NCBI GenBank assembly: GCA_024763055.1
Contig: JANTGH010000014.1
Span: 1 to 43,999 of the forward strand
Source: Desulfobulbaceae bacterium
GTDB lineage: Bacteria > Desulfobacterota > Desulfobulbia > Desulfobulbales > Desulfobulbaceae
Length of the DNA stretch: 43,999 nt
Direction: 5' to 3'
This document shows, piece by piece, positions 37,414-43,999 of the stretch (position 1 is the stretch's first letter; every line of letters starts with the position of its first letter). Below the pieces are notes generated by a model that searched no databases, was not told the DNA's origin, and was given only the letters and a program-made list of their open reading frames with translations. The position numbers and the translations under genes were made by a program.

Positions 37414-37947
37414 ATGAAAAAAATACGTTCAACAACAATCCTGGCCCTTCGCCATAATGGTGAGGTGGTCGTTGCCGGTGACGGTCAGGTCAGTCTTGGT
37501 TCGACCATAATCAAGCATCAGGCCCGCAAGGTCAGGCGGTTGTATCACGATAAGGTCATCACCGGGTTTGCCGGATCAACGGCCGATGCCCTTACCCTCT
37601 ATGATAAACTGGAACAGAAACTGGAACAGTTTAACGGTAACCTTTTGCGGGCCGCCGTCGAGCTTGCCAAGGACTGGCGCACGGATAAATACCTGCGCAG
37701 GCTTGAGGCCATGCTTATTGCCGTGGATAAAGAGTATTCACTTCTGCTTTCAGGGACCGGTGATGTTATTGAAGCGGATGACGGTATCCTTGCTATCGGC
37801 TCCGGCGGTCCTTACGCCCAGGCGGCGGCTACCGCTCTTGTCCGGCATGCTGATCTTGACGCGGAGGCCATTGTCCAGGCAGCTATGAAAATAGCCGGTT
37901 CCATCTGTGTCTATACCAACCAGAATGTTGTCCTTGAAAAAATTTAA
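37414..37947 (+). CDS. hslV: ATP-dependent protease proteolytic subunit HslV
   Basis: [54 protein letters not shown]. Confidence 0.97.
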   Translation: MKKIRSTTILALRHNGEVVVAGDGQVSLGSTIIKHQARKVRRLYHDKVITGFAGSTADALTLYDKLEQKLEQFNGNLLRAAVELAKDWRTDKYLRRLEAMLIAVDKEYSLLLSGTGDVIEADDGILAIGSGGPYAQAAATALVRHADLDAEAIVQAAMKIAGSICVYTNQNVVLEKI

Positions 37948-38058
37948 CCCTATATCATCGTACCGGATTGCCCGGTGCGGTCAATACAATCAGATAAATT
38001 TATGCCCGTTGCTGCTTTTTATGGCAATTTTCTGATGCAACATCTTTACTGATAAAAA

Positions 38059-39474
38059 TTGATGAAAAAAATACATTCGCTTACCCCGAGAGAAACAGTT
38101 CGGGCCCTGGACCGCTATATAATCGGCCAGGATGATGCCAAACGTTCGGTGGGTATTGCTCTTAGAAATCGCTGGCGACGGCAGCAGGTCGAACCGCAGC
38201 TCCGGGAAGAGATTGCGCCGAAAAATATTATCATGATCGGGCCGACCGGTGTCGGCAAGACAGAAATTGCCAGACGGCTGGCCCATCTTGCCCAGTCTCC
38301 TTTTTTAAAAGTGGAGGCCTCAAAGTTTACGGAAGTCGGTTATGTCGGCCGTGATGTCGAATCTATGATCCGTGACCTGACCCATCTGGCTATCAACATG
38401 GTGACAAAAGAAGAGGAAGAGAACGTAGCTGAAAAGGCCAGGCAAATGGCCGAGGAACGGTTGCTCGATCTCTTGCTGCCCATTGGGGTGAATCGACCAG
38501 TCGGGCCGGAAGAACCCGGGGAAAGCCGTCTTGCCATCGGCCAGTCGGATGATCGGAGACTGTCTGTCGACCATGGGCATGATCATTACCCGACCAGGGA
38601 AAAACTTCGGCAGATGCTGCATGAGGGAAAACTTGACGAGCGTCTCGTGGAAATGGATGTTGCCGCACCTGCCGCAGCACCCATGGTTGAGGTTTTTTCA
38701 GCATCCGGTATGGAAGATATGCAGTCTTCCCTGCAGGATGCGTTTTCCAAATTTTTCCCCAAGAAAAAACATAAACGCAAAATTCGTGTACCGGAAGCGC
38801 TTGAATTTTTGACAAAAGAAGAGGCTGAACGTCTTGTGGACATGGAAAGCGTGACCGAAAAAGCCATTCGCAAGACCGAGCAATCCGGGATCATCTTTCT
38901 CGATGAAATTGATAAAATAGCATCCCGGGGAGGCACGGGATCCGGCTCGCCTGAAGTTTCAAGGGAAGGGGTGCAGCGTGATTTACTGCCCATTGTCGAA
39001 GGAACGACTGTAACAACCAAATATGGGCTGGTCCGTACGGATCATATTCTGTTTATCGCAAGTGGCGCCTTTCATGTGAGCAAACCATCTGATCTGGTTC
39101 CTGAACTGCAGGGCCGATTTCCCATTCGGGTTGAGCTTAACGCGCTTGGGGAGGAAGAATTTTTTCGGATCCTGACCGAGCCGCAGAATGCGCTGATTAA
39201 GCAATACACTGCGCTGATGGCAACTGAGGGGATAACCCTTCATTTTGAAGAGGCGGCCATTCGCGAGATGGCGGTTATTGCGGTTCAGGTCAATCAGAAG
39301 ACCGAAGATATCGGCGCCCGCAGACTGCATACGATCATGGAACGTGTTCTTGATGAGCTTTCCTTTGACGCGCCGGAAAGGGATGAGCAGAGTTTTACCG
39401 TCACCTCTGAGTATGTACATAAGCAGCTGGCCGACATTTCCGATAATGAAGATTTGAGCCGGTATATTCTGTAG
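38059..39474 (+). CDS. hslU: ATP-dependent protease ATPase subunit HslU
   Basis: [79 protein letters not shown]. Confidence 0.97.
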   Translation: MMKKIHSLTPRETVRALDRYIIGQDDAKRSVGIALRNRWRRQQVEPQLREEIAPKNIIMIGPTGVGKTEIARRLAHLAQSPFLKVEASKFTEVGYVGRDVESMIRDLTHLAINMVTKEEEENVAEKARQMAEERLLDLLLPIGVNRPVGPEEPGESRLAIGQSDDRRLSVDHGHDHYPTREKLRQMLHEGKLDERLVEMDVAAPAAAPMVEVFSASGMEDMQSSLQDAFSKFFPKKKHKRKIRVPEALEFLTKEEAERLVDMESVTEKAIRKTEQSGIIFLDEIDKIASRGGTGSGSPEVSREGVQRDLLPIVEGTTVTTKYGLVRTDHILFIASGAFHVSKPSDLVPELQGRFPIRVELNALGEEEFFRILTEPQNALIKQYTALMATEGITLHFEEAAIREMAVIAVQVNQKTEDIGARRLHTIMERVLDELSFDAPERDEQSFTVTSEYVHKQLADISDNEDLSRYIL

Positions 39475-39506
39475 GCCGTTTTAAGCCGACCAAAGGAGAG
39501 ATTGCC

Positions 39507-40034
39507 ATGGAACTCCACATTGAAGATGGATTAAAGTATTGTCCCAGATGCCGGGATGAGTATCGGGCCGAGATTGAAACCTGTGTCACCTGCGAGATTA
39601 CCCTCTTGACCGGCGTGGCCATGCGGGCCATGCTTGAAGAAAAACAAAAAGCACGGGGCAATCGAAGTATGGAGATCAGCCCGGATGATACGTTGGTTGA
39701 TATCCGTAAGGGGCCGGTTCTGGCGATGAAGGAACTGCAAAAGATTCTGGCCGATCAGTCCTTGCCCTCGCTGGTGATCAAGGAAGAGGGCGGTTGCGGT
39801 CAGGGATGCTGCGGCACCGATCTTCTTCTGCGCGTACGGCTTGACGACATCCAGGACGTTATGGCCATACTCGAGGAAGAGCATGTCCGCACCACAGCTC
39901 TCAATGAGCATGATACCAGTCATGCCGGCGCGGTTTTTAATACCCATGCCGAGCAGGCCACCTGTCCGGCCTGCGGTTGTACGTTTCCGACCACCCAGCC
40001 CACCTGTCCTGATTGTGGCCTCTGTTTCGCGTAA
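39507..40034 (+). CDS. DUF2007-like protein flanked by N- and C-terminal zinc ribbons
   Basis: YCPRCRDEYRAEIETCVTC; VIKEEGGCGQGCCGTDLLLRVRLDDIQDVMAIL; CPACGCTFPTTQPTCPDCG. Confidence 0.7.
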   Translation: MELHIEDGLKYCPRCRDEYRAEIETCVTCEITLLTGVAMRAMLEEKQKARGNRSMEISPDDTLVDIRKGPVLAMKELQKILADQSLPSLVIKEEGGCGQGCCGTDLLLRVRLDDIQDVMAILEEEHVRTTALNEHDTSHAGAVFNTHAEQATCPACGCTFPTTQPTCPDCGLCFA

Positions 40035-40349
40035 GAGACAGGCAAAACAGCATCATCGATTAGAGAGCAATCGTTATAAGATGAAAGTCGGCATTCGGAG
40101 CCGGAGATGCGGTTAAATGTACCCCCTCCCTGTTCTCTTAATCCTGAGTTTCAGGGTGCCGTTTTTGTATTGATTTTTGTCAGATACGGACAGGGGAAAG
40201 ATTGGTCGCTATTCTTTCATAGGAGTGGCGCAAAATAGTGGGTTGTACATCAATTGCTTTCCGGTTCTCCCTATAAATCACTACGCTCCAGTTGTCTTAA
40301 GGAGAAAATGTGTAAAAAAAGGTCAGGAGATATTGTATAAAGAAGGGGA

Positions 40350-41321
40350 GTGATGCCGGATCGATTAGGTGTCATTTCCGCATGCTCATTGTCGATGCTT
40401 TGTGCCCCCTTCATACGCCCCGAGATCAAAGCGCAATTACCGCCACCTTGTCTGCTGATTGATGTGGAAAAAAATAATCAACGTGGACACAAAGCAATGA
40501 ACGGTTTGGCCAATATCCTGTTGGTGGCCGTAGTAGGCTACGGTCTTTTTCTGGTTTTTATGTATTATTACCAGAACCGGCTGTTGTTTCTGCCGAACCT
40601 CCCCTCCCGCAACGTGGAGAGAACGCCGTCGTCAGTGGGACTGGCCTATGAGCCGGTCGATTTGGTGACCAGTGACAACATCCACCTGGACGGCTGGTTC
40701 ATTTCCGCGCCTGAAAAACGGGGTGTCATACTGTTCTTCCACGGCAATGCCGGCAACATCTCCCACCGGCTTGATTCACTGCTGCTGTTCCATAAGCTGG
40801 GGTTCAGTACCCTGATCTTTGATTACCGAGGCTATGGTCGCAGCCAGGGCCAACCTTCTGAAGCAGGTACCTATCTGGATGCGGAGGCGGCCTGGGGGTA
40901 TCTGACCACGGATCGCTCCATGGCGCCGTCGCGCATTATCCTGTTCGGCCGTTCGCTTGGCGCTGCTGTAGCGGTCCATCAGGCTGCCGTGCAAACTCCC
41001 GGGGCATTGATTGTTGAATCATGTTTTACCTCCGTACCCGACATGGCGGCAGAGTTGTATCCTTTTCTGCCTGCCAGATGGTTGAGCCGGCTTGATTACA
41101 ATGTGCAGCAGCAGCTGCGGAGGGTGTCGAGCCCGGTACTGGTGGTGCACAGCCGGGACGACGAGATTATCCCCTTCAGGCATGGCCGGGCGTTGTATGA
41201 AGCAGCCAATGAACCGAAGCAGTTCCTGGAACTCCGCGGCGGGCACAATGATGGTTTTCTCGTGACCGGCCGAACCTACACGCAGGAGTTGGATGGCTTT
41301 TTATCTGCGTGGATCAAATAA
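40350..41321 (+). CDS. Membrane-anchored alpha/beta hydrolase (likely start ATG at MNGLANILL, about 40498)
   Basis: LFFHGNAGNISHRLDSLLLFHKLGFSTLIFDYRGYGRSQGQPSEAG; nucleophile GRSLGAAVAV; VHSRDDEIIPF; GGHNDGF. Confidence 0.9.
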   Translation: MMPDRLGVISACSLSMLCAPFIRPEIKAQLPPPCLLIDVEKNNQRGHKAMNGLANILLVAVVGYGLFLVFMYYYQNRLLFLPNLPSRNVERTPSSVGLAYEPVDLVTSDNIHLDGWFISAPEKRGVILFFHGNAGNISHRLDSLLLFHKLGFSTLIFDYRGYGRSQGQPSEAGTYLDAEAAWGYLTTDRSMAPSRIILFGRSLGAAVAVHQAAVQTPGALIVESCFTSVPDMAAELYPFLPARWLSRLDYNVQQQLRRVSSPVLVVHSRDDEIIPFRHGRALYEAANEPKQFLELRGGHNDGFLVTGRTYTQELDGFLSAWIK

Positions 41322-41386
41322 GATCCTCACTGTGCCCGCATGGAGCCCAGTTGCGGCTGTCGGTCCGAGCCCGGGACATCGGTCCC

Positions 41387-41525
41387 AAGTAAAAACACAG
41401 ATATACATGGAAGCGTAGACTCCGAGGAGTAGTATGTCGGGGCAGGTCTCAACTATACAGGTAGTATGTTGTGAATCGTCCCGGCACACACGACACAGTA
41501 GATCGAAGTTTTTACGACGCCATCA
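41387..41525 (+). repeat. Copy B of the dispersed 139-bp structured repeat
   Basis: Gap-free alignment to 12546-12684. Shares GTAAAAAC (41389-41396) ... GTTTTTACGACGCCATCA end; compensatory substitutions in the internal stem. Confidence 0.88.
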
Positions 41526-42240
41526 AACCATGAAGAGTTCGCTGCACGGATGTGAAACTATCTTTTTTTTCTGTTGATTCTGTATCTTAAGGCCATCTTG
41601 CAAGGTACCCCCTCCGACCATTTTCCTCCCGCCGGTTCACCTTTTCTATAAATTGCTGTTTCTCATAAAGTGGCTGAATGGGTACAGGGTGGCAGCCGAC
41701 TGTCTGGTTGAAAATAACACATAAACAGCCTCTATACGGAATATTTACGATCTCTACCAAATCGATTAATGTGTTCTGGCGGTCTTGTTTTTGTTGACTC
41801 TGGAACAGAATCAACAGTCATGGTTAATCTATGAAATTGTTTGACAAGGACAGGTAATTTAATTGATTAAACGATTTTTCTTTACACTCTTTACGTGATC
41901 TTTCTCGGTCACTTTTGTTTCTTTCATCATGCCGCCATCTTCTGAAGTAGAGATGTCACAACAGAAGGAAACCATTTGGCTTGATAGCCGCTATGGTTGC
42001 AGTTACGGGTAACAATCACCATGCTTCATGTAGGCAATTTTAGCCAGCTTGTGAATACCGACTGTAACCTCTTCAACTTTCTTTTCGATTGCAAGTTTTT
42101 TGGCGTAAGTTTTCATCACGGCTTTGATTGTAGTGGCATAAAGTGCTACCATATTAAACATGAAAGCAAAACACCGGAAGATATTAGCGGCCATTTTTGC
42201 CAGGCCCACCAGAGCAAACATTAAATTCAGCGATATTTAG

Positions 42241-42414
42241 ACATTGATCAAGGCTCTTGGTGGTGAAGTTCGAGAGGGCAATGGTTCACGGGTAGCTCTG
42301 GAGTTGCATGGCAAAAGAGAATACGCTCACAGGCCGCATCCGGGCAAAGAAGCAAAAAAATATATGGTTGAAAAAATTCGCGAATGGTTAACAGGTCTGG
42401 AGGTGACACCATGA
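42241..42414 (+). pseudogene. hicA: 5'-truncated HicA toxin remnant
   Basis: Frame reads TLIKALGGEVREGNGSRVALELHGKREYAHRPHPGKEAKKYMVEKIREWLTGLEVTP*, preceded immediately by in-frame TAG (42238-42240); no N-terminus. Confidence 0.75.
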
Positions 42415-42746
42415 ACAGCATGACCCACAAAGGCTATTTTGCCAAAATCAACTTTGACGAGCGAGACAACATTTTTTGGGGCAAGGTGGTTGGTATAAAG
42501 GACAGTATTACCTTTGAGGGTGAAACGGTAACTGAACTTACCGAAGATTTCCACAACGCCATTGACCATTATCTTGCCGACTGCAAACAAGAGGGACGAA
42601 CCCCGGATAAACCTTATTCCGGCAAACTGACCCTGCGTGTGCCTCCCGCTATCCATGCAGAAATAGCCGCTGCCGCCGCTCACGCCGGGAAAAGCCTTAA
42701 TAAATGGGTAGCTGATACTTTGCGCCGGGTTGTTCATTCGCATTAG
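42411..42746 (+). CDS. hicB: HicB-like antitoxin (HicB fold plus Arc/RHH C-terminus)
   Basis: HKGYFAKINFDERDNIFWGKVVGIKDSITFEGETVTELTEDFHNAIDHYLADCKQEGRTPDKPYSGKLTLRVPPAIHAEIAAAAAHAGKSLNKWVADTLRR; ATG overlaps hicA stop (ATGA). Confidence 0.88.
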   Translation: MNSMTHKGYFAKINFDERDNIFWGKVVGIKDSITFEGETVTELTEDFHNAIDHYLADCKQEGRTPDKPYSGKLTLRVPPAIHAEIAAAAAHAGKSLNKWVADTLRRVVHSH

Positions 42747-42819
42747 CAGTGTTAACGGCGACCGTTTATTTTCGTGGTTCTTCAAGTTCATGGTTTCAGT
42801 CATAATCCGGTATTTCCAA

Positions 42820-43293
42820 ATCGGGTAGCCGGGGGTTGTTCTCCCCCAGCCCCCACAGCACCCCGCATGCGGAACCGCACGGGGCGCCTCATCAAGGTCG
42901 CCGGGCCGTAACCAGGCTGTGAAAATTTAAGGCCGGTTCTTCCACTCCGCGCCTGAACAATACTCCTCCGGTCGGATTCAATGTATGTTCAGAGCCCATG
43001 GATACCTCTCCTCTCCTTGATGTTTGGCCCTTCACCGTGTCCGGGGCATTACCCCCGGCGTTCGAAGTCTCTACCTCGCTTATCTGGCTATTATGGCGTC
43101 TGCTGAGTTACCGCTCCCTGCGGTCGCTTTCGCCTACGGCTCATGGTCTCCGCTTCGCTCCGGCTCCTTCAGACCCCACCTCACGGTGACGACCTTGCCT
43201 TCGGCTAATAATTTTGTTACGTTTCACAACGTTACATGGAACCCTTACAGGGGACTTGAACCCCATAAGTTCACGCCCATGCCGGGCGTACAC
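42820..43293 (-). mobile_element. Group II intron, apparently ORF-less
   Basis: Minus strand: 5' GTGTACGCCCGGCATGGGCGTGAACTTATGGGGTTCAAGTCCCCT...GAGGTGGGGTCTGAAGGAGCC...; domain V-like GGCGCCCCGTGCGGTTCCGCATGCGGGGTGCT (42857-42888) then domain VI-like GGGGGCTGGGGGAGAACAACCCCCGGCTACCCGAT 3' end. About 474 nt, no reverse transcriptase. Confidence 0.75.
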
Positions 43294-43378
43294 AATCACA
43301 TTAAAGGGACGCAAAACCTCGGCGGTTTTTCTGAGTTCATGATCGCGCTCCAAGTTTGTCGGTAACTCAAAAGTTATT

Positions 43379-43409
43379 GCCACGCAATTTTGCGCCCCTT
43401 ATGCGTGGC
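43379..43409. repeat. 8-bp inverted repeat GCCACGCA-N15-TGCGTGGC just upstream of the terminal ORF (weakly attC-like)
   Basis: Direct reading: gccacgcaattttgcgccccttatgcgtggc, followed by GTTCGGTGAAGGTTAAACTATG. Confidence 0.45.
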
Positions 43410-43428
43410 GTTCGGTGAAGGTTAAACT

Positions 43429-43999
43429 ATGGAACAAAAACCAATAGTCAGAAACAGACTCACAAGTAAAATATTTTCCTTTTCTGCTTCTAAAGAAGAT
43501 CTTTACAAGCTCTTCCAGGTACTTGAAGAACGTAGCCAGGCAGCTGGTGACATAGAAGTGTCAAACTTTAAAAAGCTTGATCAGACAGATGAGGTTTTTG
43601 AAGAAAATAAGAAAACATTAAAGGAAGGGTTTAACCTAAAACCAACGATTATAAGTTCAGATGGTAAAGAACTTTGGGGGAATTATAAAGATATTTTTGA
43701 TTCTCCAAATTTTCCCTATGAAATAAAATCAATATATGTCAATAGTGAAATCCCCCTAAAAGCAAGATACAATTATAATCCGGCCAATTCTTTTGTATTG
43801 TTTCTTGATTTTTCAAAACCAGATTTATTCAACCTCTCTTTTCTTCCGTCACAGGCGACTCCAAATGAAAGCAATATTTCAGTGCAGGGGTATGATGCCA
43901 CTTGGGTTCATGGGGTCTTCAACGAATTCAATAGCTTTGTAAAGAAAAATCCTTCTAAAATGACATGGTTGCATAAACATAGTATCTACGATCTCTTAG
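43429..43999 (+). CDS. Hypothetical protein (partial, continues past window end)
   Basis: Open frame from ATG 43429: MEQKPIVRNRLTSKIFSFSASKEDLYKLFQVLEERSQAAGDIEVSNFKKLDQTDEVFEENKKTLKEGFNLKPTIISSDGKELWG...; no stop in frame up to the edge. Confidence 0.65.
   Translation, partial: MEQKPIVRNRLTSKIFSFSASKEDLYKLFQVLEERSQAAGDIEVSNFKKLDQTDEVFEENKKTLKEGFNLKPTIISSDGKELWGNYKDIFDSPNFPYEIKSIYVNSEIPLKARYNYNPANSFVLFLDFSKPDLFNLSFLPSQATPNESNISVQGYDATWVHGVFNEFNSFVKKNPSKMTWLHKHSIYDLL

Noticed and set aside
40120-41620. Shared GTACCCCCTCC words at ~40118 and ~41605 as IS ends
   Set aside because: The match is only about 11 bp and same-orientation, with no transposase between; probably chance.
41587-42221. Minus-strand ORFs at 41587-41814 and 42003-42221 as transposase fragments
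   Set aside because: They may be mobile-element debris, but I could not recognise a transposase motif.
42327-42803. 158-aa minus-strand ORF
   Set aside because: Antisense to the well-supported hicB and hicA remnant; no recognisable motifs.
42998-43365. Plus-strand ORFs (63 aa and 113 aa) in the track
   Set aside because: They lie within the minus-strand group II intron RNA; composition reflects structured RNA, not protein coding.
1-43999. CRISPR arrays, rRNA operon, complete IS element
   Set aside because: No regularly spaced direct repeats, rRNA-like sequence or intact transposase ORF seen.

Overview
The window looks like a chromosomal segment of a Desulfobacterota-type bacterium; this is inferred from gene content, with no database search run. 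Most of it is conserved housekeeping genes: pilC/gspF fragment, yggS, tatD, coaBC, Fe-alcohol dehydrogenase, yjgA/darP, two-subunit pyruvate carboxylase, TrxR-like oxidoreductase, tolQRAB-ybgF without a local pal, tlyA, a fused helicase-exonuclease, a fused prephenate dehydratase/dehydrogenase, tRNA-His, murJ, an EF-G-like gene plus mogA, purM, mgtE, a DegS/DegQ-like protease, dxs-xseB, xerC-hslV-hslU and an alpha/beta hydrolase. The last ~2.7 kb is accessory: a structured repeat copy, a 5'-truncated hicA with intact hicB, an apparently ORF-less group II intron on the minus strand, and an unknown gene running off the edge. The strongest unexplained signal is a 139-bp element present twice (12546-12684 and 41387-41525). 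The copies have the same length and 16 substitutions. The outer stem GTAAAAAC/GTTTTTAC is invariant, and an internal stem shows three double compensatory base-pair changes, which suggests a folded RNA or hairpin mobile element. Other leads are an MrfA-MrfB-like fusion, a small zinc-ribbon ORF with an in-frame TGA followed by a hairpin, and a terminator-like leader hairpin ahead of a lipoprotein gene.
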